From: DATEMK01 sp035275625 | Lineage (GTDB): Bacteria; Bacteroidota; Bacteroidia; AKYH767-A; OLB10 | Reading direction: 5' to 3' | NCBI GenBank assembly: GCA_035275625.1 | Contig: DATEMK010000070.1 | Location: 1 to 26,590, forward strand | DNA length: 26,590 nucleotides | In this document: one piece after another, positions 15,110 to 21,984 of the stretch | How the letters are laid out: every line of letters starts with the position of its first letter | Numbering within the stretch: position 1 is the stretch's first letter | Program-made: the position numbers and the translations under genes | The notes under the pieces: generated by a model | Told to the model about the DNA's origin: nothing | What the model saw: only the letters and a program-made list of their open reading frames with translations | Databases searched by the model: none

Positions 15110-15223
15110 GTACGAATAACGAATTTTTTACGAATTTACGAATAACGAATCTCTATAATCTAAATTGAATTTACGGGTGAAAAGTAGCTTATTCGTAAAT
15201 TCGGACATATTCGCTATTCGTAC
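15110..15223. repeat. 114-bp CGAAT-type element with terminal inverted repeats between atpD and atpC
   Basis: GTACGAATAACGAAT (15110-15124) and ATTCGCTATTCGTAC (15209-15223) are inverted copies matching at 14 of 15 positions. The interior has further CGAATTTACGAAT-like units. It fills nearly all of the spacer between two genes that are normally tightly linked. Confidence 0.75.
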
Positions 15224-15226
15224 CAT

Positions 15227-16732
15227 TTATTTTGATTCTGCAAGTAATTTTTTACCTTTCTCAATCGCGTCATCAATCGATCCCACCAGGTTAAATGCTG
15301 CTTCGGGATATTCATCCGTTTCGCCATCCATAATCATATTGAAACCTTTAATGGTTTCTTCGATTGGAACTAAGACGCCTTTTAAACCGGTGAATTGCTC
15401 GGCAACATGGAATGGCTGTGACAGGAATCGCTGCACACGCCTTGCGCGGTGAACTACTAATTTATCTTCATCGCTCAACTCATCCATACCGAGGATGGCA
15501 ATAATATCCTGTAATTCTTTATATCGTTGAAGAATATTTTTAACTCTCTGTGCAGTATTATAATGTTCGTCACCGAGGACAGCAGCTGATAAAATTCTTG
15601 AAGTGGAATCGAGCGGATCTACAGCCGGGTAAATTCCAAGCTCGGAAATTTTACGGCTCAATACGGTAGTGGCATCAAGGTGAGCAAATGTTGTTGCCGG
15701 AGCAGGATCTGTTAAATCATCGGCAGGTACATAAACTGCCTGCACTGATGTAATGGAACCGCGCTTTGTAGAAGTGATCCGTTCCTGCATGGCGCCCATT
15801 TCTGTTGCGAGTGTGGGCTGATAACCTACGGCAGAAGGCATACGGCCAAGAAGAGCGGAAACTTCAGAACCAGCCTGTGTGAAACGGAAAATATTGTCAA
15901 TAAAGAAAAGAATATCTCTGCCACCGGATTTTTCATCTCCATCACGGAAATATTCTGCTACGGTTAAACCTGAAAGGGCCACCCGCGCACGCGCACCGGG
16001 AGGTTCGTTCATCTGCCCGAATACGAGGGTTGCTTTTGATTCCTGCAGTTTGTCAAAATCCACTTTTGATAAATCCCATCCGCCTTTTTCCATGGAGTGC
16101 TTGAAATCATCACCATAATTAATAACACCGGATTCTAAAAATTCACGCAACAAATCATTTCCTTCGCGGGTTCTTTCTCCCACACCAGCAAATACGGACA
16201 GACCTGCATACGCTTTTGCAATATTATTTACCAATTCCATAATCAGAACGGTTTTACCTACTCCGGCACCACCGAACAACCCGATCTTTCCGCCTTTTGA
16301 ATACGGCTCTAAAAGATCAATAACTTTTATACCGGTAAAGAGTACCTGGATTTCTGTTGAAAGGTCTTCAAACTTCGGAGCATCCCGGTGGATAGGGCTT
16401 CCGTTTTCATTTGAAACAGGACCTATACCGTCAATAGCCTGGCCGATTACATTGAACAGTCTTCCTTTGATAGCATCCCCCTTCGGCATTTTTATAGCCA
16501 TCCCGGTTGCGGTTACTTCCATGCCTCTCACCATTCCGTCTGTTGAATCCATGGCGATGGCGCGAACAGTATCTTCACCAATATGCTGCTGGCATTCGAG
16601 CACCACACGCTGTCCGTCAGTTTTTGTAATTTCGAGTGCGTCAAGAATGTTGGGCAGAACGGAGCCTGCTTCGTCAAAAGCCACATCCACTACGGGTCCT
16701 ATTACTTGTACAATTTTACCTTTATTTGTCAT
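15227..16732 (-). CDS. atpD: F1 ATP synthase beta subunit
   Basis: The catalytic subunit of F1, on the cytoplasmic face of the inner membrane. The 501-residue protein has the P-loop G-G-A-G-V-G-K-T (154-161), the catalytic glutamate in G-E-R-T-R-E-G (E186), A-L-S-G-L-T-V-A-E-Y-F-R-D, the I-D-N-I-F-R-F-T-Q-A-G-S-E Walker B region, the P-A-P-A-T-T-F-A-H-L stretch and a D-E-L-S-D-E-D version of the DELSEED lever. Complete and typical. The remaining ATP synthase genes are not in the window, fitting the separate atpD-atpC pair seen in many Bacteroidota. The region before the start is AT-rich with no clear TAnnTTTG. Confidence 0.98.
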   Translation of the reverse strand: MTNKGKIVQVIGPVVDVAFDEAGSVLPNILDALEITKTDGQRVVLECQQHIGEDTVRAIAMDSTDGMVRGMEVTATGMAIKMPKGDAIKGRLFNVIGQAIDGIGPVSNENGSPIHRDAPKFEDLSTEIQVLFTGIKVIDLLEPYSKGGKIGLFGGAGVGKTVLIMELVNNIAKAYAGLSVFAGVGERTREGNDLLREFLESGVINYGDDFKHSMEKGGWDLSKVDFDKLQESKATLVFGQMNEPPGARARVALSGLTVAEYFRDGDEKSGGRDILFFIDNIFRFTQAGSEVSALLGRMPSAVGYQPTLATEMGAMQERITSTKRGSITSVQAVYVPADDLTDPAPATTFAHLDATTVLSRKISELGIYPAVDPLDSTSRILSAAVLGDEHYNTAQRVKNILQRYKELQDIIAILGMDELSDEDKLVVHRARRVQRFLSQPFHVAEQFTGLKGVLVPIEETIKGFNMIMDGETDEYPEAAFNLVGSIDDAIEKGKKLLAESK

Positions 16733-16852
16733 CTGTATTTAAAACTATTTTTAAGAGAAGGTTTTTTAAAATCGGGTGCGAAATTAACCAAAAAATATTA
16801 CCGAAGAAGATTTAATTTCTAATTTCGGAGAAAATAATTTCTTTAAGAAATT

Positions 16853-16887
16853 ATCAACGAATACGAATCAATACGAATTTACGAATT
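16853..16887. repeat. CGAAT-type dispersed repeat, copy 3
   Basis: Begins with the 16-mer ATCAACGAATACGAAT (16853-16868), identical to 14218-14233, then continues with CAATACGAATTTACGAAT. It lies 36 bp before ribF, in the 190-bp gap between divergent atpD and ribF. Confidence 0.75.
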
Positions 16888-16922
16888 CGCCACTTTGAAC
16901 TTTAAACCTTAAACATTTAACC

Positions 16923-17855
16923 TTGTTTCTTTATAATTCCATAGACGAATTTAAAACTTTAAAAAATGCTGTTGTCACCATCGGCACTTTTGACGGGGTG
17001 CATATCGGACATCAGAAAATAATTAACAGGGTGAATGAAATTGCAAAAGCAACAGGCGGTGAATCGGTGGTGCTTACTTTCTTTCCGCATCCGCGCATGG
17101 TTTTGCATCCTGATGATCATGGACTGGTTTTGCTGAATACCCTGGAAGAAAAAAAACAGTTGATGAAACAATATGGAGTGCAGCATTTGATTGTGCATCC
17201 GTTTTCACAAAAGTTTTCAAGAACTTCTGTTACAGAATATGTGCGCGATATGCTGGTAAATAAAATCGGGACAAAGAAATTGGTGATCGGCTATGATCAT
17301 CATTTTGGGAGAAACCGCGAAGGAACATTAAAAGATTTGCAGGAATTGGGAAGTGTTTACAATTTTGAGGTGGAAGAAATTCCTGAACAGGATATTCATG
17401 ATGTAGCAGTCAGCTCTACTAAAATCAGGAAATCATTGCTGGAAGGCGATGTTGCTGCGGCAAAAGAATTTTTAGGCCATGATTACAGTCTGTGCGGAAT
17501 TGTTGTAAAAGGAAAAGAACTTGGGAGAACGCTTGGATTCCCGACTGCAAATATTCATGTTCCTGAAAATTATAAATTGATTCCTGCAAAAGGAATTTAT
17601 GCTGTGACAGTTGAAATTCAAAATGCAGAGAAACATGAAATCGGCATGATGAGCATCGGCACACGTCCTACTTTTGATGATGGAGACCTTTCGATTGAAG
17701 TGAACATTCTTAATTTTGAAAAAAATATTTATGGTGAAAGGATTACGGTATTTTTTAAATCGCGACTGCGTGATGAATTGAAGTTTGATTCGGCTGAGGA
17801 ACTGGTGAAGCAAATGGAGCAGGATAAATTGGACACTTTGAAAATTTTTTCCTGA
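16923..17855 (+). CDS. ribF: Bifunctional riboflavin kinase / FAD synthetase
   Basis: Phosphorylates riboflavin to FMN and adenylates FMN to FAD in the cytoplasm. The 310-residue protein has an N-terminal nucleotidyltransferase domain (G-T-F-D-G-V-H-I-G-H at 21-30, S-S-T-K-I-R at 164-169) and a C-terminal riboflavin kinase domain (G-K-E-L-G-R-T-L-G-F-P-T-A-N at 197-210, then G-T-R-P-T-F-D). The start appears to be TTG at 16923: it places the opening residues (x-x-L-Y-N-S-I-D-E-F) where RibF proteins normally begin, and there is no in-frame ATG near it. No FMN riboswitch is visible upstream; only a CGAAT repeat and AT-rich sequence. Confidence 0.94.
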   Translation: MFLYNSIDEFKTLKNAVVTIGTFDGVHIGHQKIINRVNEIAKATGGESVVLTFFPHPRMVLHPDDHGLVLLNTLEEKKQLMKQYGVQHLIVHPFSQKFSRTSVTEYVRDMLVNKIGTKKLVIGYDHHFGRNREGTLKDLQELGSVYNFEVEEIPEQDIHDVAVSSTKIRKSLLEGDVAAAKEFLGHDYSLCGIVVKGKELGRTLGFPTANIHVPENYKLIPAKGIYAVTVEIQNAEKHEIGMMSIGTRPTFDDGDLSIEVNILNFEKNIYGERITVFFKSRLRDELKFDSAEELVKQMEQDKLDTLKIFS

Positions 17856-17870
17856 AAGATTCGTTGGTGA

Positions 17871-17918
17871 ATTGTTATATTGTTATATTGTTAAATTGCT
17901 GAATTGTTGAATTGGTTA
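17871..17918. repeat. 8-bp tandem repeat, locus 3
   Basis: Six consecutive octamers: ATTGTTAT, ATTGTTAT, ATTGTTAA, ATTGCTGA, ATTGTTGA and a decayed ATTGGTTA. It starts 16 bp after the ribF stop and overlaps the 5' end of the leucine-rich-repeat gene, supplying its TTG start codon. Confidence 0.8.
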
Positions 17919-18527
17919 AAGAATTATAAAAGAAATTTTATTGTTTTGGTTGCAACCATGTTTTGCACTTTTCAATTATGCGCGCAAAATATATTGGAAG
18001 CGGAAGAGCTGGGGCAGATGAAAACTTTTGTCAATTTGCAGGAAGCTTTGTCACAACCCGATTCTGTTTTTAAATTGAATCTGAAAGGAAAAAAATTAAA
18101 AGAATTTCCGGATGAAATTTTTTCGCTTCATAATCTCCAGGTTTTAAATCTCAGTAAAAATCATATCAAAGAAATTCCTGCTGACATTGAAAAATTAAAA
18201 AGTTTGCAGGAGCTTGATCTGAGCAACAATGATCTCACTCAGCTTCCTCCGCAGATCGGGGGGTTGATTCATTTATCAAAGCTCAAACTGAACAAGAATG
18301 AAATTACATCGCTGCCCCGTGAAATTGGCGGACTGATCCATCTTGAAGTTCTGGAGATGTGGAACAATGAGCTGGATACCATTCCCGATGAAGTCCGGGA
18401 TCTTGTGCGCCTGAAGGTTTTTGAATTGCGCGGCATTCTTTTTTCTGACGAAAAGCAAAAGTATATTCGTTCACTGCTTCCTGAAACAAAGATTTATTTT
18501 TCTCCAAGCTGCGCCTGCAAGCAGTAG
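17904..18527 (+). CDS. Exported leucine-rich-repeat protein
   Basis: Up to 207 residues. A signal peptide is visible (K-N-Y-K-R, hydrophobic core, then L-C-A-Q at 25-28), followed from about 56 to 170 by five LRRs of 23 residues with the L-x-x-L-x-L-x-x-N-x-L-x-x-[IL]-P pattern. The protein is probably periplasmic or surface-exposed and binds another protein; the partner is unknown. A Cys-containing tail (C-A-C-K-Q) ends it. The start is uncertain: the reading frame opens at TTG codons at 17904 or 17907, inside the 8-bp tandem repeat, and no ATG precedes the signal peptide; a later ATG at residue 19 would destroy it. It lies 48 bp after ribF and could be read from the same transcript. Confidence 0.82.
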   Translation: MLNWLKNYKRNFIVLVATMFCTFQLCAQNILEAEELGQMKTFVNLQEALSQPDSVFKLNLKGKKLKEFPDEIFSLHNLQVLNLSKNHIKEIPADIEKLKSLQELDLSNNDLTQLPPQIGGLIHLSKLKLNKNEITSLPREIGGLIHLEVLEMWNNELDTIPDEVRDLVRLKVFELRGILFSDEKQKYIRSLLPETKIYFSPSCACKQ

Positions 18528-18541
18528 GTTTGAGGTTTGTG

Positions 18542-18559
18542 CCGAAGGCATTCCTTCGG
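18542..18559. repeat. CCGAAG hairpin repeat, copy 2
   Basis: Perfect 7-bp stem CCGAAGG/CCTTCGG around a CATT loop, 14 bp after the LRR gene stop. It is related to the hairpin at 10210-10234. It could protect or end the transcript, though no T-run follows. Confidence 0.7.
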
Positions 18560-18653
18560 ACAATGTCATTAAGTCAAGGAATATTTAAGTTCAAATCCAA
18601 TATATTTTCGGTTCGCCAATCAAGCCCCACCTAAGGCAAAGCACGGGCTGGCT

Positions 18654-18694
18654 CATCCCTCCTCAGGAGGGGTGCCCTCCGGAGGGGAGGGATG
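18654..18694. repeat. GC-rich palindromic element
   Basis: Outer arms CATCCCTCC (18654-18662) and GGAGGGATG (18686-18694) are perfect complements. Inside lie the near-palindrome CCTCCTCAGGAGG and the perfect 12-bp palindrome CCCTCCGGAGGG. The design of two self-palindromes within inverted arms parallels the element at 10746-10828, with different sequence. Confidence 0.75.
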
Positions 18695-18810
18695 CTGACG
18701 CGTATGGTCGAAAGGTTTAAAGGAATTAAATAATAGCCACCAGTATTCAAATAGTTGTCTCCCAAAATAGAATATTAGCTCACTTAAGTCAGTAAATTTA
18801 AAGTTATAAT

Positions 18811-18838
18811 CCATTCACGGAGGCGGATGGTTTTTTTT
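18811..18838 (+). terminator. Possible intrinsic terminator
   Basis: A six-pair stem (CCATTC with GGATGG, one G-T pair) with an 8-nt loop is followed directly by eight T. It lies 284 bp beyond the LRR stop, so it may end a long 3' UTR or a separate small RNA. Confidence 0.5.
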
Positions 18839-19102
18839 ATTTCCGGTTTGAGAATAACAGGCTATTTTCATTTTAAAAATAACGGTTAGCATATACGATA
18901 ATGATACGAGTACTTTCTGAACGGGCACAGGAGACACCATCAGGGGACGCCTTTAAAAAAAATGTGGTTCTTTTATTTTTTTATAAATGCATGGATTTTT
19001 TTAATGCGTATCATACAAAAGTATTATTTTTTAAAAAATAGGGTTGATTATCAGTTAAATATGATTTATCAGCGGGTTGTTGAAAAATATTTTCAAAAAA
19101 AA

Positions 19103-19136
19103 TTTGCGGTTAATTAAATAATGTTTTGTAACTTGC
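19103..19136 (+). promoter_or_regulatory. Weak promoter candidate for the 19299 gene
   Basis: TTTG (19103-19106) is followed after 22 bp by TAACTTGC (19129-19136), a partial TAnnTTTG. The spacer is longer than usual and the leader would be about 155 nt, so confidence is low. Confidence 0.3.
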
Positions 19137-19298
19137 GCTTCGATTAGAGCTTTTCCTCCCCTTATTCTCTGTAATAAAACATTAACGTAGTAAAGAAAAA
19201 ATTGTTCCTAAAAAAAATTTGCCCCCGAAAATGTGATGAATTAACAATGAATTTATCTCTTAAATATAAAAAATAAATTATTCTTTAAAAAAGTTACC

Positions 19299-20996
19299 AT
19301 GAAAAAATCAATTACTATTTTATTTGTTTCCATCCTTATTTTCTTCACAAAAAGTTTTGCCCAGTTTAACACCGAGTGGACTGCCAACTACCAACATACT
19401 ACTGCCGCTAATTTTTCAAATGAAAGCAGAAAAGTGATTGTTGACGGAGCAGGAAACGGGTATGTGTTGTCAGACGTTACTTCCAATATAGATCCGACAG
19501 GCAACGTAACAGCCAGCACCTATCATTATACCGTTCTTTCCAAATATTCATCAACGGGGGCATTACTGGTGTCAAAATCTATTAATGTTATTGACCATAC
19601 CGGGACAGGATTTGATAATACGGGAGCATTCGGAATGGAAATGGATGCCAATGATTATATTTATATCGGCTTTATCACGTATGATCCTGCAAAAGATTTT
19701 GATGTAAATATTTCCAAGTACAATACCAGCCTTGTCCGTTTATGGACCCGGAAATATAATCCGGCAGGTTCGGATGTGGGCGTGGATATGGGAATTAATG
19801 GAAGCGGAACCGTGTTTGCGATTGTAAAATCGGTTACAGGAGGAAACACCATCTACCGCACCATCAAAGCAAACTCCCAGCTGACAAATGACACGGCATT
19901 ATACAGCTTTACAGCCAATACGGATGTTTTTAATGCCATTGCTGTAAGCGGAACCAGCATGTATGTAACCGGCTACACCATGGTTTCAGGAGCTAAAGCC
20001 TGTTACACAGCAAAATTAAATGACCAGGGCACTCTTAAATGGACAAAAACCTTTAACGGTGGTACTATTGCGGGCGATGATTTTGGAAGCGATATTACAG
20101 TAGGGCCTGACGGAAATGTATATTTAACAGGCACCTCCGACCGTGGCGCTCCCACAGAAAACGATGTGCTTATATCAAAAATTGCCCCGGGCGGAACCAC
20201 TATCTGGAACCGGTACAGGGATTACAATAACAGTAATGCCGATGCCGGTCTGCTAATAAATGCTCCTAATATGAATTATGTGTATGTAGGATCCCAAAGC
20301 GGTAATAGTGTTCTTCTTGACCAGATAGAAAACGGGTTTGGAGTAGCAGGCGGAAGAACTGTTTATGCTCCTGTGCCCACTGCCACCTATATCGGGCTTA
20401 ACGGTGCTCATCTTCACGATTTAAAGGTTTCGGTCAATGATGGATTTTACCTTACCGGGTCCATATTTGCAACGGATAACCTTGGCAGAACATTCTGCTC
20501 GGCTTTCCTGGTCAAATATTTATTTTCCCCGCCTGGCTCGAGAGATGCTTTTAAATTAGATTCTGAAATGCCGGTCAGCGGCACTTTTACAAACAGCACA
20601 AACGGTGTGAGCATGGCATTGGATTATTTTAAAAATGATGTTTATTGGTTAACGGATTTGTTTTCGGATTACTCCACTCATTCAACCGAAAAGGCTGTTT
20701 TGAAAGATCTTGGAATGGTTTCCATAATCAGGCAGGCGAATACGGATAACACAACTCTTGCTCCGGGAGAAATCTCCATTGAACCCAATCCGTCAGCAGG
20801 CTTATTCACCCTGAGCGCAGGAGAAAAAATTACAAAGATTGAGCTGTTTAACATCACAGGCAAACAGGTAAAGACCCTGGTTGCTGCTTCAGAAATAATA
20901 AAAATGGATCTGTCTGAATTAATGAACGGTATATATATAGGCAAGATATATTCAGCATCAGGAACCATTACTTCAAGGAAAATAATAAAGAATTAA
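19299..20996 (+). CDS. Secreted repeat protein of propeller type with T9SS tail
   Basis: A 565-residue protein with a clear signal peptide (M-K-K-S-I-T-I, core, K-S-F-A-Q at 18-22). Residues about 23-460 consist of recurrent beta-blade-like units with motifs such as D-G-A-G-N-G-Y-V, D-A-N-D-Y-I-Y-I-G, G-P-D-G-N-V-Y-L-T-G and G-T-x-x-W-x-[KR], as in SBBP/beta-propeller-like secreted proteins of Bacteroidota. Residues about 485-565 are a T9SS type A domain (I-E-P-N-P-S-A-G, then G-I-Y-I-G-K-I and a terminal K-I-I-K-N). It probably reaches the cell surface; ligand and role are unknown. It is followed after 155 bp by the unrecognised exported protein and giant repeat gene on the same strand. Confidence 0.85.
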   Translation: MKKSITILFVSILIFFTKSFAQFNTEWTANYQHTTAANFSNESRKVIVDGAGNGYVLSDVTSNIDPTGNVTASTYHYTVLSKYSSTGALLVSKSINVIDHTGTGFDNTGAFGMEMDANDYIYIGFITYDPAKDFDVNISKYNTSLVRLWTRKYNPAGSDVGVDMGINGSGTVFAIVKSVTGGNTIYRTIKANSQLTNDTALYSFTANTDVFNAIAVSGTSMYVTGYTMVSGAKACYTAKLNDQGTLKWTKTFNGGTIAGDDFGSDITVGPDGNVYLTGTSDRGAPTENDVLISKIAPGGTTIWNRYRDYNNSNADAGLLINAPNMNYVYVGSQSGNSVLLDQIENGFGVAGGRTVYAPVPTATYIGLNGAHLHDLKVSVNDGFYLTGSIFATDNLGRTFCSAFLVKYLFSPPGSRDAFKLDSEMPVSGTFTNSTNGVSMALDYFKNDVYWLTDLFSDYSTHSTEKAVLKDLGMVSIIRQANTDNTTLAPGEISIEPNPSAGLFTLSAGEKITKIELFNITGKQVKTLVAASEIIKMDLSELMNGIYIGKIYSASGTITSRKIIKN

Positions 20997-21019
20997 AAAT
21001 ATTCACCCATTAAAAACAG

Positions 21020-21050
21020 CCGTTTGCCAAACGGATGATTTGAGCAAACG
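21020..21050. promoter_or_regulatory. Overlapping alternative hairpins upstream of the 21152 gene
   Basis: CCGTTT (21020-21025) pairs perfectly with AAACGG (21029-21034) around GCC. CGTTTGC (21021-21027) can instead pair with GCAAACG (21044-21050). The two pairings exclude each other. The structure follows the 20996 stop by 23 bp, so it may simply be a terminator-like hairpin; no T-run follows. Confidence 0.4.
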
Positions 21051-21068
21051 AATTATTTTATAACGTTG
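21039..21068 (+). promoter_or_regulatory. Promoter candidate for the 21152-21985 gene pair
   Basis: TTTG (21039-21042), an 18-bp spacer and TAACGTTG (21061-21068), one mismatch from TAnnTTTG. The leader would be about 80 nt. It would drive both the 21152 gene and the giant gene 38 bp beyond it. Confidence 0.4.
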
Positions 21069-21151
21069 TATTCACATTAACTGAATAATAAATAAAACCT
21101 ATTTCAATTTCACTTAAAATAAACTTAAATTAATTCCTAAAAACAAAAACA

Positions 21152-21946
21152 ATGACAAAACAAAACAAACTAAGAACAGGCATTTTTGCTATTGCAATGG
21201 TGCTAATGTGCAATTTGTCGTCATGGGCACAATCCGGTAGGGAAAGCGCTCCTGCCTCGGCACAATCATTAAAATCGGTGCAAAAAAATCCAGCTGCAAA
21301 CGAGCTTAAGAATTTTAAGGCGGATGCTTCCAATCCTGAATTAAGCAAAATGCAATTATCTCTTTTGCAGATGAAGGCTGAATTAGAAGCCGGATTATCA
21401 CAAAATAATCTCAGCCAGGAGCAGGTTGCAGGACTAAACAGGAGAATTAATCTTCTTGAGTCGCAGATTGCCAAGAGCGCACCTGCTGATCAGAAATCAC
21501 AGGCAGCTGCTCAAAGAAAGCAAAACATGCAGGATGCAGCTCAGAGAACAAGCTTAAACACGATTCTCAGCGCGAAGCAGATAACCCGTTCCGAGTTTGT
21601 GGCTTTGAGTGAAGCCGGTCAAAAGCAAGTAATGCTTAATAATATAACTGTTACTGACCTTGTAAATGCAACTCCGGAAAATACTAGAATGCACCAGGAT
21701 TATATGTTTTACATTCCTGCTGCTGATTTTAGTGGTCTTGATATTTCCAAAAAGATACATATCCTGAATAATCCTTCTAATTATATTGTTGTGGAGAATG
21801 CATCGGATATACCTGCTGCCAACGCCACAGTAAAGGAATACCCGGTTGTTAAAACGCATAAGATTTCAAGAGCCGAGTTAAATACTTATTCTCCTGAAAA
21901 AAAGAAGGCTATTGAAAACTCAAAAGACTTTGTTATAACGGACTAA
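21152..21946 (+). CDS. Unrecognised exported protein with coiled coil and a duplicated I-[ST]-R-[SA]-E motif
   Basis: A 264-residue protein of no family I recognise. Signal peptide at about 1-27 (M-T-K-Q-N-K, hydrophobic core, S-S-W-A-Q). Residues 60-135 are Gln/Ala/Leu/Lys-rich with heptad-like spacing, probably a helical coiled coil. A motif occurs twice: residues 142-169 (Q-I-T-R-S-E-F, L-S, ending I-T-V-T-D) and residues 236-264 (K-I-S-R-A-E-L, Y-S, ending F-V-I-T-D, the C-terminus). No cysteine is present in the mature part, no lipobox and no T9SS tail, so a periplasmic location is likely. The giant repeat gene follows after 38 bp, suggesting an operon; a chaperone or assembly role for that protein is possible but only inferred from position. 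Confidence 0.75.
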   Translation: MTKQNKLRTGIFAIAMVLMCNLSSWAQSGRESAPASAQSLKSVQKNPAANELKNFKADASNPELSKMQLSLLQMKAELEAGLSQNNLSQEQVAGLNRRINLLESQIAKSAPADQKSQAAAQRKQNMQDAAQRTSLNTILSAKQITRSEFVALSEAGQKQVMLNNITVTDLVNATPENTRMHQDYMFYIPAADFSGLDISKKIHILNNPSNYIVVENASDIPAANATVKEYPVVKTHKISRAELNTYSPEKKKAIENSKDFVITD

Positions 21947-21984
21947 TTAACTAACTCATTTAAACACTATAAATACAGATACAA

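Larger units (their letters stand above)
18528..19298. other. 771-bp non-coding region with repeats
   Basis: No credible ORF on either strand. The first 310 bp hold a CCGAAG hairpin (18542-18559), a GC-rich palindromic element (18654-18694) and a hairpin with a T8 run (18811-18838). The remainder is very AT-rich, with a possible promoter near 19103-19136 and an 8-bp inverted pair ATGATACG (18901-18908) / CGTATCAT (19007-19014). A small RNA ending at 18838 is possible but unproven. Confidence 0.6.

Noticed and set aside
14218..16887. CGAAT repeats as a CRISPR array
   Set aside because: Copies are far apart and separated by genes, with no regular spacers and no cas genes.
16894..16925. TTTG, 20-bp spacer, TAACCTTG resembling a promoter before ribF
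   Set aside because: The -7 box would include the TTG start codon, and RibF proteins need that start position; the match is probably chance in AT-rich sequence.
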